Assembly (NCBI GenBank): GCA_963777905.1
Contig: CAVZSM010000039.1
Coordinates: 1-64,000, forward strand
Direction of reading: 5' to 3'
From: Trebonia sp963777905
GTDB taxonomy: Bacteria; Actinomycetota; Actinomycetes; Streptosporangiales; Streptosporangiaceae
Length of the DNA: 64,000 nucleotides
Positions 8,361 through 16,689 of this stretch are shown one piece after another. The notes beneath the pieces are model-generated. The model ran no database searches. It saw only the letters and a program-made list of their open reading frames with translations, and was not told the origin of the DNA. Made by a program: the position numbers and the translations under genes. Position 1 is the first letter of the stretch. Each line of letters starts with the position of its first letter.

Positions 8361-8388
8361 GTGACCAGCTGGCCCGCCAGCCGGTCAC
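8361..8388 (+). promoter_or_regulatory. Near-perfect inverted repeat before the MarR gene
   Basis: GTGACCAGCTGG and CCAGCCGGTCAC form 12-bp arms with one mismatch around CCCG. It ends 14 bases before the MarR start and lies 20 bases after the hydrolase stop, so it could be the MarR autoregulatory site or a terminator without a T-run. The first is more likely. Confidence 0.45.
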
Positions 8389-8402
8389 GGTAGCCTCGGC
8401 GT

Positions 8403-8894
8403 ATGTCGACCACCATGCCGGCGGGCGCTGCCGCCAGGGCGGCAGCGCCCGCCGCGCCACAGCCGATGCTCCTCTATCTCGTCAAGCAGGTCGAGCTGGC
8501 CGTCAGGTCGCACTTGGACAACCTCCTGCGCCCCGCCGGGCTGACCGCCCTGCAGTACACGGCGCTCACCGTGCTGGAGCGCCACCCCGACATGTCGGCG
8601 GCCCAGCTCGCCCGCAACTCCTTCGTCACGGCCCAGTCGATGGCCGACATGATCACCGCCCTGGAAGGACGCGGGCTGATCGAGCGGCATCGCGACCAGG
8701 CCGACCGCAGGCGGCTGGTCGTCGGCCTGACGACCGCGGGGCGGGAACTGCTTGACGACTACCGGGACCAGGTCGCCACGCTGGAAAAGCGGATGCTCGC
8801 CGGCCTGGGCAGCGGCGAGACCTCCCAGCTGCGCCACTGCCTGCACGCCTGCCACGCCAACCTGAGCTCAGACGCGGCACAGACTACGATTTAA
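8403..8894 (+). CDS. MarR-family transcriptional regulator
   Basis: 163 residues. After an Ala-rich leader comes the MarR winged helix: LTALQYTALTVLERHPDMSA, AQLARNSFVTAQSMADMITA and LEGRGLIERHRDQADRRRLV (wing D-RR), followed by LTTAGRELL. Such proteins usually repress nearby catabolic genes and release DNA on binding a phenolic ligand. The stop is 3 bases from the ligJ start, so the two are co-transcribed. A palindrome just upstream may be its operator. Confidence 0.85.
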   Translation: MSTTMPAGAAARAAAPAAPQPMLLYLVKQVELAVRSHLDNLLRPAGLTALQYTALTVLERHPDMSAAQLARNSFVTAQSMADMITALEGRGLIERHRDQADRRRLVVGLTTAGRELLDDYRDQVATLEKRMLAGLGSGETSQLRHCLHACHANLSSDAAQTTI

Positions 8895-8897
8895 GCC

Positions 8898-9917
8898 ATG
8901 ATCATCGACTGTCACGGCCACTACACCACGATCCCCGCCGCGTTCGGTGAGTACCGCGACGCGCTGCACGCGCGGCTGGCCGAGGCGGACGGCGGCCCGG
9001 TGCCGGCGGTCCCCGCCATCAGCGACAGCGAGATCAGCGAGACGATCGAGGCGAACCAGCTGCGGCTGCAGGGCGAGCGCGGCATCGACATGACGATCTT
9101 CTCGCCGCGGGCGTCCTGGATGGATCAGCACATCACCGACGCGGTCACCGCGCGCGCCTGGGCGCGCGCGAGCAACGACCTCGTGCACCGGGTGACGACG
9201 CTGTTCCCGCAGAACTTCGCCGGCGTCTGCCAGCTGCCGCAGACCCCGAATGGCTCGCTCGACAACTCGGTCGCGGAGCTCGAGCGGTGCGTGACAGAGC
9301 TGGGATTCGTCGGGTGCAACCTGAACCCCGACCCGTCCGGCGGTTTCTGGAGCTCGCCGCCGATGACCGACGAGTACTGGTTCCCTGTCTACGAGAAGAT
9401 GATCGAGCTCGACGTGCCCGCGATGATCCACGTGTCGACCTCGCGGAACCCGGCGGTGCACACGCTCGGCGCGCACTATCTCAACGCGGACACCACGGTG
9501 TTCATGCAGCTGGTGGAGGGCGACCTGTTCGGCAGGTTCCCCGCGCTGCGGTTCGTGATCCCGCACGGCGGCGGCGCGGTGCCCTACCACTGGGGCCGCT
9601 TCCGCGGCCTGACCGTGCGGATGAACCGGCCGCCGCTCGACGAGCACGTGATGAAGAACGTGTTCTTCGACACCTGCGTCTACCACCAGCCGGGCATCGA
9701 CCTGCTGACGAACGTGATCAGCGCCGACAACATCCTGTTCGCCTCCGAGATGCTCGGCGCCGTGCGCGGTAACAACCCCGAGACCGGCGCGTCCTGGGAC
9801 GACACGAAGCGCTACGTCAACAACGTCAAGCTGACCGAGGACGACCGCGGCAAGATCTACGAGCTCAACACCAGGCGGGTCTACCCGCGGCTCGGTGCCC
9901 GCCTCGCCGGACAGTGA
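8898..9917 (+). CDS. ligJ: 4-oxalomesaconate hydratase (LigJ-like amidohydrolase)
   Basis: 339 residues of the amidohydrolase-2 superfamily, very close to LigJ as I remember it: MIIDCHGHYTT (metal ligands His6 and His8), TIFSPRASWM, NLNPDPSGG, PAMIHVSTS, SHYLN-like AHYLNADTT, FVIPHGGGAVPYHWGRFRG, FFDTCVYHQPG, LFASEM-GAVRG and NTRRVYPRL. LigJ hydrates 4-oxalomesaconate in protocatechuate 4,5-cleavage and gallate degradation. No other genes of that pathway are nearby; only the MarR regulator is linked. Cytoplasmic. Paralogs acting on other substrates are possible. Confidence 0.85.
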   Translation: MIIDCHGHYTTIPAAFGEYRDALHARLAEADGGPVPAVPAISDSEISETIEANQLRLQGERGIDMTIFSPRASWMDQHITDAVTARAWARASNDLVHRVTTLFPQNFAGVCQLPQTPNGSLDNSVAELERCVTELGFVGCNLNPDPSGGFWSSPPMTDEYWFPVYEKMIELDVPAMIHVSTSRNPAVHTLGAHYLNADTTVFMQLVEGDLFGRFPALRFVIPHGGGAVPYHWGRFRGLTVRMNRPPLDEHVMKNVFFDTCVYHQPGIDLLTNVISADNILFASEMLGAVRGNNPETGASWDDTKRYVNNVKLTEDDRGKIYELNTRRVYPRLGARLAGQ

Positions 9918-9951
9918 GGTTCGGCCCGCTCGTGGCGGGTACCCGCTGGGC

Positions 9952-11514
9952 ATGAACGGCACCAGCACCGAAGACCAGGACCGGCCCGTCGTCGCCGTGG
10001 CCAACCGGCTCCCGGTGCACCACGGCGACAATGGCTGGGAGCTCTCGCCCGGCGGCCTGGTCACGGCGCTGCGGCCGGTGATGGCCACGCATCCCGGTGC
10101 CTGGGTGGGCTGGGACGGGGGCACCAAGGGACTGCCGCCGACGCTGCCGGACTCCGGCGTCCGGCTGGTGCCGATCGGGCTGTCGGCCGCGCAAGTGCGC
10201 AACTATTACCACGGCTTCGCCAACGCGACGCTGTGGCCGCTGCTGCACAACGCGATCGAGAAGCCCAGGTTCGAGCGAGCCTGGTGGTACGCCTACCGGG
10301 ACGTCAACGCGATCTTCGGCGAGCGGGCCGCGGCGGCCCTTGACGAGCAGCCGGACGCGATCGCCTGGGTGCACGACTACCACCTGATGCTCGTCCCGCA
10401 GCTCATCAGGGAGCGCCGGGGCGGGCAGCCGACCGGGTTCTTCCTGCACGTGCCGTGGCCGTCGCCGGACATCTTCGCCAGGCTGCCCTGGCGCGAGCAG
10501 ATCCTGACCGGCCTGCTCGGCGCCGACGTGGTCGCCTTCCACACCGACGAGTACCGGGCCAACTTCCTCCGCTCGTGCGCGCGCCTGCTGCGCGACGACG
10601 ACATCGAGGTGCGCGGCGACTCTGTCGTGCTGCCCGACGGCCGCGCGGTGACCACCGCCACCGCGCCCATCTCGATCGACGCGGCGGAGTTCACCCAGCA
10701 CGCCATCGAGCCGGAAACGGACAACGACATCCGCCTGCTGGCCGAACAGTTCCGTGACCGCACCCTGCTGCTCGGCGTCGACCGGCTCGACTACACCAAG
10801 GGCATCATCGAGCGCCTGCTGGCGGTGGAGATGCTCCTCGAGCGGAACCCCGGCTTCCGGACCAGCCTCTCCTTCCTGCAGATCGCCGTGCCCAGCCGGG
10901 ACGACGTGCGGGAGTACCGACAGCTGCGCAGCACCGTGGAGCAGCACGTCGGGCGGATCAACGGCCTGTACACCGAGCCGGGCAGCGACGTGCCGGTGCA
11001 CTACCTCTACCGCGGGCTGTCCCAGCAGCAGCTCGCCGCCTACTACGCGCTCGCCGACGCGCTGCTCGTCACGCCGCTGATCGACGGGATGAACCTCGTC
11101 TGCAAGGAGTACGTGACCGTCCAGAATGCCCGCGGCGGCAGCGGCGTGCTGCTGCTCAGCGAGTTCACCGGCGCCGCCGACGAGCTGCCGCAAGCCGTGC
11201 ACTGCAACCCGTTCGACGTGGAGGGGCTGTCCTACCGGATCGAGTACGCGCTCGGGCTGACCGCCGACACCAGGCGCGCGGCCATCGGCCCGATGGCCGC
11301 GCACGTCCGCGACCACGACGTGTACCGCTGGGTATCCGATCAGCTCGCCGAGATCACCAAGGCCGCGGCGGCCGTCAGCCGGTTACCCGCGGATCGGGCA
11401 ACGTCACCGTGTAGAGCATGCGGCGGCGGCGCCCCTTGCCCGGGGCATTGGCCAGCCGCGGCTGGAAGACCTCGCGCACGTCGCGCACCAGGCTGGCGAA
11501 CTCCTCGTCGGTGA
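9952..11514 (+). CDS. otsA: Trehalose-6-phosphate synthase (GT20)
   Basis: Joins UDP- or GDP-glucose to glucose-6-phosphate. Visible GT20 motifs: VVAVANRLPVHH, SPGGLVTALRPV, WVGWDGG, WPLLHNAIEKP, WVHDYHLMLVPQLIR, FFLHVPWPSPDIF, LLGVDRLDYTKGI, VPVHYLYRGL, TPLIDGMNLVCKEYV and LLSEFTGAADEL. The family domain ends near ITKAAAAVSR (about 11385). The frame then runs on for about 43 unusual residues antisense to the convergent regulator gene (11375-11911), so the two genes overlap by 140 bp or the original stop was lost. No otsB phosphatase is adjacent. Confidence 0.9.
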   Translation: MNGTSTEDQDRPVVAVANRLPVHHGDNGWELSPGGLVTALRPVMATHPGAWVGWDGGTKGLPPTLPDSGVRLVPIGLSAAQVRNYYHGFANATLWPLLHNAIEKPRFERAWWYAYRDVNAIFGERAAAALDEQPDAIAWVHDYHLMLVPQLIRERRGGQPTGFFLHVPWPSPDIFARLPWREQILTGLLGADVVAFHTDEYRANFLRSCARLLRDDDIEVRGDSVVLPDGRAVTTATAPISIDAAEFTQHAIEPETDNDIRLLAEQFRDRTLLLGVDRLDYTKGIIERLLAVEMLLERNPGFRTSLSFLQIAVPSRDDVREYRQLRSTVEQHVGRINGLYTEPGSDVPVHYLYRGLSQQQLAAYYALADALLVTPLIDGMNLVCKEYVTVQNARGGSGVLLLSEFTGAADELPQAVHCNPFDVEGLSYRIEYALGLTADTRRAAIGPMAAHVRDHDVYRWVSDQLAEITKAAAAVSRLPADRATSPCRACGGGAPCPGHWPAAAGRPRARRAPGWRTPRR

Positions 11515-11911
11515 GCCACATGCCCGCGACCCGGTAGCTGGCGCCATCGCCGACCGGGTCGGCGGGGGCGCTGGCGATGTAGCGGTCGAAGTCCGCGAGC
11601 AGGCCGGCGATGTAAGCGGTGAAGGCGTGCGCGTGCTCGTCGAGCGTCATGGCCCTCGCCTCGCCGGGCTGGATCTGGGCGGCGTACAAGCGCAGGGTGT
11701 AGGTGCGCTCCACGGCGCCGCGGACCCGCCGCTCGGCGACGACCTGAAGCACGCCGGCCTTGGTCAGCCGGGCGACATGCCGGTAGAGGCTGCCCGCGGG
11801 CACGTCGTCGAGCTCGGCGGCGAGCTGGCTCGTGGTCAGCGCCCGGTCGCCGAGGAACGCCTTGACGATACGGAGCCGTACCGGGTGCAGCAACAGGTCA
11901 GCGGAGGCCAC
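11375..11911 (-). CDS. ArsR-type winged-helix regulator
   Basis: 178 residues. The N-terminal helix-turn-helix (LLLHPVRLRIVKAFL, LTTSQLAAELDDVPAGSLYR, HVARLTKAGVLQVVAERRVR) is of the ArsR/HTH_20 type; the C-terminal half (residues about 80-178) is a helical effector domain seen in similar actinomycete regulators. It is divergent from the ABC operon at 12015 and probably controls it through the inverted repeat at 11948-11967. Its 3' end overlaps otsA. Confidence 0.8.
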   Translation of the reverse strand: MASADLLLHPVRLRIVKAFLGDRALTTSQLAAELDDVPAGSLYRHVARLTKAGVLQVVAERRVRGAVERTYTLRLYAAQIQPGEARAMTLDEHAHAFTAYIAGLLADFDRYIASAPADPVGDGASYRVAGMWLTDEEFASLVRDVREVFQPRLANAPGKGRRRRMLYTVTLPDPRVTG

Positions 11912-11942
11912 GGACCCAGTTTAATCAATGTTCTCAAAAAAG

Positions 11943-11970
11943 TTTACATTCTCACTTCTGTGAGTATTAG
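11943..11970 (+). promoter_or_regulatory. Promoter with embedded inverted repeat for the ABC operon
   Basis: TTTACA (11943-11948), 16 bases, TATTAG (11965-11970). The spacer contains ATTCTCAC-TTCT-GTGAGTAT (11948-11967), an inverted repeat with one mismatch in 8. The AT-rich divergent region lies between the ArsR-type gene and the ABC operon, the expected place for the repressor to act. Confidence 0.55.
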
Positions 11971-12014
11971 ACTGGCCGCGTGATGGGCGCTCCATGCCGG
12001 GACGGTGATGCCGA

Positions 12015-13238
12015 GTGACCCCGACGATCCTGATTTTCGCGCTGGTGGTCGCGGCGGCGATCTGCTTCGACGTGTACTGCCTGGTTGACCTGCGCCGGAG
12101 CCGGGTCCGCCACCTGTCGAAGTGGGGATGGGCGCTGGTCATCTGCGTCTCGAACCCCTGGGGCGGCCTGGCTTACCTGATCTTCGGCAGGGACGGGACA
12201 GGACCGGCCGCCCCCGCCCCGCCGCTGCCAGCGCCGCCGGGCGCGCCCGGCGGCGGGACGGGCGCGCCGCGCGCCCCGCGCCGGCGCCCGGCCGACCCGA
12301 TGGTGATCGAAGTGGACCGGCTGACCAAGCGCTTCGGTCCGGTCACCGCCGTCGACGACCTGAGCTTCACGGTCCGCCCTGGCACGGTGACCGGGTTCCT
12401 CGGCCCGAACGGCGCCGGCAAGACCACCACGTTGCGTGTGCTCCTCGGCCTCGAGGCGCCCACGTCCGGCACGGCCCTGATCGGCGGCCGCCGCTACCAG
12501 GAGTTCGTCCGCCCGCTGCACCAGGTCGGGTCGCTGCTGGACGCGACCGCCCTGCCCGCGGGACGCGCCGCCTGGTTCCACCTGCTCGCCCTCGCGCAGA
12601 GCAACGGCATCGGCGAGCGCCGGGTCAGGGAGGTCCTGGAGCTGACCGGGCTCGAATCGGTCGCCGCCCGGCGGACCGGGGAGTTCTCGCTTGGCATGAA
12701 GCAGCGGCTCGGCATCGCGGCGGCGCTGCTGGCCGATCCGCCGGTGCTACTGCTCGACGAGCCGGTCAACGGGCTGGACCCGGAAGGCATCCGCTGGATC
12801 CGCCTGCTGCTCAGGGCGATGGCTGCCGAGGGCCGTACCATCGTGGTCTCCAGCCACCTGATGAGCGAGATGGCGCAGACCGCCGATCACCTCATCGTCA
12901 TCGGGCGCGGCAGGCTGCTCGCGGACACCTCCACGGCGCAGTTCGTGTCCAGGACCGGGCAGGACGTGCTGGTCCAGTCGCCCGGGGTCGCGGAGCTCGC
13001 GGGCCTGCTCGCCGCCGCCGGGGCGGTCGTCACCCCGGAAGGCGACGGGCTCGCCGTCACCGGCATGGCGGCGGACGCCATCGGCGACCTCGCCGCCAGG
13101 CATGGCATCGCCGTGCATCAGCTGATCACCAGGCACGCCTCCCTCGAAGAGGCCTACCTCGACCTCACCGGCGCCAGCACCGACTTCCGCGCCGCGAGCC
13201 AGGCGCCGGGCACGCCGGTGGGAACGGCCGCCCGATGA
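12015..13238 (+). CDS. ABC transporter ATPase with fused N-terminal membrane (PLDc_N-like) domain
   Basis: 407 residues. Residues 5-22 and 38-58 are membrane segments separated by YCLVDLRRSRVRHLSKWGWA, the two-helix PLDc_N arrangement. A Pro/Ala/Gly linker (about 60-95) leads to an ABC ATPase: Walker A GPNGAGKTT at 130-138, signature FSLGMKQRLG, Walker B LLLDEPVNGLDP, and H-loop VVSSHLMSEM. The type is the CcmA/DrrA-like exporter ATPase. The start is GTG at 12015. The stop overlaps the permease start (ATGA). A covalent link between a membrane hairpin and the ATPase is unusual. Confidence 0.88.
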   Translation: MTPTILIFALVVAAAICFDVYCLVDLRRSRVRHLSKWGWALVICVSNPWGGLAYLIFGRDGTGPAAPAPPLPAPPGAPGGGTGAPRAPRRRPADPMVIEVDRLTKRFGPVTAVDDLSFTVRPGTVTGFLGPNGAGKTTTLRVLLGLEAPTSGTALIGGRRYQEFVRPLHQVGSLLDATALPAGRAAWFHLLALAQSNGIGERRVREVLELTGLESVAARRTGEFSLGMKQRLGIAAALLADPPVLLLDEPVNGLDPEGIRWIRLLLRAMAAEGRTIVVSSHLMSEMAQTADHLIVIGRGRLLADTSTAQFVSRTGQDVLVQSPGVAELAGLLAAAGAVVTPEGDGLAVTGMAADAIGDLAARHGIAVHQLITRHASLEEAYLDLTGASTDFRAASQAPGTPVGTAAR

Positions 13239-14086
13239 GCGCCGCGCAGCTCCAGGCCGCGGGGACCGCGCCGACCGCCCCGGCCGCGTCAGCGAAACCC
13301 GGCCCGTCACGGCTCGTCCGCGGCCGCGACGTGCTCGCCAGCGAATGGACCAAGCTCCGGTCGCTTCGGTCGAACCGCTGGACGCTGGCGGTCGCTGCCG
13401 TCGTGACGCTGGCGCTGACCGCGGTGGTGGCGCAGGCCTTCGCGGCCTCGCCGGCCGGCGGGAAACATGCCGCCGTGATGGACCGGCTCGCCACCAGCTT
13501 CCTCGCCTACGCCGAGTACCTGGTGCTGCCCGTCACCGTGCTGAGCGTGCTGGTGTTCACTTCCGAATACGGCAGCGGGCTGATCCGCACCACGTTCACC
13601 GCCGTGCCACGGCGCCAGGCCGTGCTGGCCGCCAAGGCGGCGGTCACCGGCGCCGCGGCGCTCATCGTCGGGGAGATACTGGCCTTCGCGTGCTTTTTCC
13701 TGACCCAGGCGATCTTGTCCGGCCGGCATGGCGGCCTGTCGCTGGCGCACCCGGGCGCGCTGCGGGCCGTGCTGGCCGCCGGCTTCGTGCTGGCTGCCTG
13801 CGCGCTGACAGGCGTCGGCGCCGGCGCGATCATCCGGCACACCGCGGGCGCCATCGCGGCGGCGATGACTGTCGTCATCTTGCTGGCGGTGCTGTGCCTG
13901 GCGCTGCCCGCGCCGTGGAACCTCCGGCTGGGCAGGTTCACCCTGCCGTTCGCCGCCTACGCGGAGGTGGCCGCGCATCCGCCCGGGGCACTGCTCTCCC
14001 CGTGGCTGTCGCTGCTGGTCCTGATCGCCTGGCCGGCGGCCGTCCTGTTCGCCGCCGCGGTCGTGCTCACCAGGAGGGACGTATGA
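13235..14086 (+). CDS. ABC transporter permease
   Basis: 283 residues. After a Pro/Ala-rich N-terminus comes SEWTKLRSLRSNRWTL, the cytoplasmic entry typical of ABC-2 permeases, then about six membrane segments, with SEYGSGLIRTTFTAVPRRQ between the second and third. It forms the membrane pore for the preceding ATPase. It overlaps its neighbours by 4 bases on both sides, indicating a tight operon. Substrate unknown; drugs, lipids or peptides are possible. Confidence 0.88.
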   Translation: MSAAQLQAAGTAPTAPAASAKPGPSRLVRGRDVLASEWTKLRSLRSNRWTLAVAAVVTLALTAVVAQAFAASPAGGKHAAVMDRLATSFLAYAEYLVLPVTVLSVLVFTSEYGSGLIRTTFTAVPRRQAVLAAKAAVTGAAALIVGEILAFACFFLTQAILSGRHGGLSLAHPGALRAVLAAGFVLAACALTGVGAGAIIRHTAGAIAAAMTVVILLAVLCLALPAPWNLRLGRFTLPFAAYAEVAAHPPGALLSPWLSLLVLIAWPAAVLFAAAVVLTRRDV

Positions 14087-15405
14087 CATTCGCGGACACG
14101 GCGCTGGCCGTCATCGAGATGGCCAGGCGCGGAGAGTTCACCGGCATTAGCGACAGGTTCCTGCCTCAGCTCCGCCCGCTGGCGCCGCCGGATGCACTGC
14201 GGGCGGCCTGGGACGCGGAGGTGGCGAAAAACGGCCAGGTGTCCGCGCTGGGCACGCCGCTCACGGAGGCCGCCGGCCCTGGCACCGTGCTGGTGAAGGT
14301 CCCCGTGACGTTCGAGCGCGCGACCGCGACCGTGGCCGTCGGCCTGGCCGGCGAGGAAGGCGAGGTCGGCGAGGAAGGCGGGGGAGACGAGGGACCCTGG
14401 ATCACCGGCATCCAGCTGCTGCCGGCCAGCGCCGCCGCACCGGTCGCCCCCTGGGAGCCGCCGCCGTACGCGGACCCGGACTCGTTCACCGAGCACGACG
14501 TCACGGTCGGCGACGGGCCGCTGGCCGTACCTGGAACGCTGAGCGTCCCTCGCCGCGCCGGCCAGGTACCGGTCCCCGGCGTGGTCCTGCTGGCCGGTTC
14601 GGGGCCGAATGACCAGGACGAGACAATCGGGCGGAACAAGCCGCTCAAGGACCTCGCCTGGGGACTGACCACCGCGGGCGTCGCCGTGCTGCGGTTCGAG
14701 AAGGTGACCCGCGCCCACCCGGACCTGGTCGCCGGAAACCCGCACTTCACGCTGACCGATGAGTACGTGCCGCAGGCCGTCGCCGCGATCGGGCTGCTGC
14801 GCGGTCACCCGGCCGTGGACCCGGCGCGGGTCTTCGTGGCCGGGCACAGCGAGGGCGGCACCGCGGCGCCGCGAGTGGCGGCGCGGGCGCCGGTGGCCGG
14901 CCTGGTCATCCTCGCGGGCGGCGCCCAGCCGCTGCACCACGCCATGGTGCGGCAGTTCCGCTACCTGGCGTCGCTGGCAGCCGCGCAAGGCGCCGCGCCG
15001 CCCGCCGACCTCGACGCGATCACTAGGCAAGCGGCAGCGGTCGACGACCCGGCCCTGTCCGAGTCGACCCCGGACAGCGACCTGCCATTCGGGGTTCCCG
15101 CCGCCTACTGGCTGGACCTGCGCGACTACGACCCGCCCGCGGCCGCGGCCGCCCTGGGCAAGCCGCTGCTCATCGTCCAGGGCGGCCGCGACTACCAGGC
15201 CACCGTGGCCGACGACCTGTCCCGCTGGCAGGCCGCCCTGGACGGCAGGCCGGACGTGACGATCCAGGTCTACCCGGCGGACAACCACCTGTTCTTCCCC
15301 GGCGAAGGCCCCTCCTCGCCGGCCGAGTACGAGCCCGCGCAGCACGTGGACCCGGCGGTCGTCGCCGGCATCGCCGCCTGGCTCACCGAAGGCGCACCTC
15401 AGTAA
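14083..15405 (+). CDS. Alpha/beta hydrolase with N-terminal DUF3887-like domain
   Basis: 440 residues. Residues about 1-125 resemble the DUF3887 fold (helix LAVIEMARRGEFTGISDRFL, then VLVKVPVTFE and a beta-rich part). From about 140 an alpha/beta hydrolase follows: VPGVVLLAGSGPNDQDETIG, nucleophile elbow VAGHSEGG, LLIVQGGRDYQAT (Asp) and PADNHLFFPGEG (His). An acidic low-complexity stretch (GEEGEVGEEGGGDEG) separates the halves. The start overlaps the permease stop (ATGA), so it is third in the ABC operon, perhaps an esterase for the exported compound. Confidence 0.82.
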   Translation: MTFADTALAVIEMARRGEFTGISDRFLPQLRPLAPPDALRAAWDAEVAKNGQVSALGTPLTEAAGPGTVLVKVPVTFERATATVAVGLAGEEGEVGEEGGGDEGPWITGIQLLPASAAAPVAPWEPPPYADPDSFTEHDVTVGDGPLAVPGTLSVPRRAGQVPVPGVVLLAGSGPNDQDETIGRNKPLKDLAWGLTTAGVAVLRFEKVTRAHPDLVAGNPHFTLTDEYVPQAVAAIGLLRGHPAVDPARVFVAGHSEGGTAAPRVAARAPVAGLVILAGGAQPLHHAMVRQFRYLASLAAAQGAAPPADLDAITRQAAAVDDPALSESTPDSDLPFGVPAAYWLDLRDYDPPAAAAALGKPLLIVQGGRDYQATVADDLSRWQAALDGRPDVTIQVYPADNHLFFPGEGPSSPAEYEPAQHVDPAVVAGIAAWLTEGAPQ

Positions 15406-15764
15406 CTGAAGGTGGTCGCCCCTTGGTCGCCGATCCACTCCCACAGCTGAACGGTGCCCGCGAGCTCGGCGTTGGGCAGCAGGCTGCCCTTGTCGAGTTG
15501 CTTGGCGCTGAAGCAGATCGGGCAGACCATGTACTGGCCGCCGGCCTTGTCGTACCGCGCGAGCAGGTCGGGAAGCGGCGGGCAGCCGTCGCAGGCGACG
15601 CCCGTCGCCACGCCGTCCAGCGCGAGCCGGACCGCTTCCTTCGTCTGGAACATCAGGGTCGGCCGCCCGGACTCGGCGGCGCCGACGGCCACGAGGAACG
15701 CCACGGTCACCTTCTCCGCGTCTTCCAGGCCGGTGCTGAGACTGATCACTGCCTTTCCAGACAT
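15399..15764 (-). CDS. DsrE-family protein
   Basis: 121 residues: KAVISLSTGLEDAEKVTVAF, RPTLMFQTKEAVRLAL, CDGCPPLPDLLARYDKAGGQ, YMVCPICFSAKQLDKG. This is the DsrE/YchN fold with several cysteines (CDGC and CPIC) that may carry persulfide or bind metal. It is convergent with, and overlaps by 7 bases, the hydrolase gene, and is divergent from the TetR gene, with which it shares two operator-like sites. It is therefore the probable target of that repressor. Cytoplasmic sulfur-trafficking or redox role inferred. Confidence 0.8.
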   Translation of the reverse strand: MSGKAVISLSTGLEDAEKVTVAFLVAVGAAESGRPTLMFQTKEAVRLALDGVATGVACDGCPPLPDLLARYDKAGGQYMVCPICFSAKQLDKGSLLPNAELAGTVQLWEWIGDQGATTFSY

Positions 15765-15799
15765 GACACGCCCCTCTCGTCTCTCTCGTTTGAACTAGA

Positions 15800-15846
15800 T
15801 AGCACGATCGTTCGTGCTATTAAGGAATGTACGATCGGTCGTGCTA
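15800..15846. promoter_or_regulatory. Two operator-like inverted repeats between the DsrE and TetR genes
   Basis: Site 1 (15800-15819) is TAGCACGA-TCGT-TCGTGCTA, perfect 8-bp arms. Site 2 (15830-15846) keeps the right half TCGTGCTA and a degenerate left half TACGATCG. Both lie between the divergent starts at 15764 and 15860. The sequence and placement fit a TetR-type dimer binding twice. Confidence 0.75.
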
Positions 15847-15859
15847 TGTTGTCAACGCC

Positions 15860-16516
15860 ATGACCGATATCGCCGGACGCACAACCAGTTCCCCGCGGCG
15901 CACACGTGCCGACGGGGAACGCACCCGCCGCGCGATCTTGCGCGAGGCCGCGTCGCTGGCCACCGTGGACGGCCTGGAGGGGCTGTCCATCGGCAACCTG
16001 GCTGCGGCGCTCGGCATGAGCAAGAGCGGCCTTTACGCGCACTTCGGCTCCAAGCAGGAGCTGCAGCTTGCCACGGTGGAAGAGGCGGGGCGGATCTTCG
16101 CCGCCGAAGTCGTCGAGCCTGCCCTTACGGCCCCGGCCGGCTTGGGCCAGCTCATGGCGGTCTGCGAGGCGTTCTTCGAGCATCTGCAGCGCCGCACCTT
16201 TCCCGGCGGGTGCTTCTTCGCCGGCGCCGCGCTGGAGATGGGCACCCGTCCCGGTCCGGTCAAGGAGGCGGTCGCGGCCTTCCAGTCCGCATTCGTGGAC
16301 CTTATCCGCGGCTTCGCGGCCACGGCCATCGAGCAGCATGAACTTCCGCCCGACGAGGATCCCGACGGGCTCTCCTTCGAGCTGAACGGGATCATCCTGG
16401 CCGCCGACGCCAACTTCGTCCTGCGCGGCAACACCGCCGTGCTGGACATGGCCCGCCGGGTCGTGCGCCGCCGGCTGGGCGTCGGCAGCGACGCGTCCGC
16501 CAGCGGCAGGGCCTAG
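15860..16516 (+). CDS. TetR-family transcriptional regulator
   Basis: 218 residues. HTH: RTRRAILREAASLATVDGLE, GLSIGNLAAALGMSKSGLYA, HFGSKQELQLATVEEAG. The C-terminal domain (FFEHLQRRTFPGGCFFAGAA, then EMGTRPGPVKEAV) resembles TetR_C regulators of the YcdC/TetR_C_11 kind. The ATG at 15860 is preferred because an upstream start would place codons inside operator site 2. It likely represses itself and the divergent DsrE gene. Confidence 0.85.
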   Translation: MTDIAGRTTSSPRRTRADGERTRRAILREAASLATVDGLEGLSIGNLAAALGMSKSGLYAHFGSKQELQLATVEEAGRIFAAEVVEPALTAPAGLGQLMAVCEAFFEHLQRRTFPGGCFFAGAALEMGTRPGPVKEAVAAFQSAFVDLIRGFAATAIEQHELPPDEDPDGLSFELNGIILAADANFVLRGNTAVLDMARRVVRRRLGVGSDASASGRA

Positions 16517-16611
16517 GCTCGCGGCACCAGTCCGGTAAACGAGTGTGGCACGCTGCCCTTGCCCCCGCGGACCCCGCATCCCGGCCCGTCCCGAGCAAGC
16601 GCGCCGGGACT

Positions 16612-16674
16612 TAGGAGCAGAAAATTACGCAAAAGCGGTGATAACAGCAAGAACAGCGTAACGTTCTGCTCCTA
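16612..16674. repeat. Inverted copies of the TAGGAGCAGAA motif, hairpin after the LacI gene
   Basis: TAGGAGCAGAAAATTACGC (16612-16630) faces the reverse complement of TAGGAGCAGAACGTTACGC (16656-16674); 17 of 19 positions pair around a 25-base loop. It lies between the convergent TetR and LacI genes. It could act as a bidirectional terminator, but there is no T-run. A third copy follows the WYL gene at 31822-31840. Confidence 0.6.
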
Positions 16675-16689
16675 TGTCGCTGTCGCGTC

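Noticed and set aside
9895..11316. Long opposite-strand frames in otsA, ligJ, dnaN and the permeases
   Set aside because: High GC content keeps antisense frames open. They are Arg/Gly/Val-rich, lack domains and ribosome sites, and mirror real genes.
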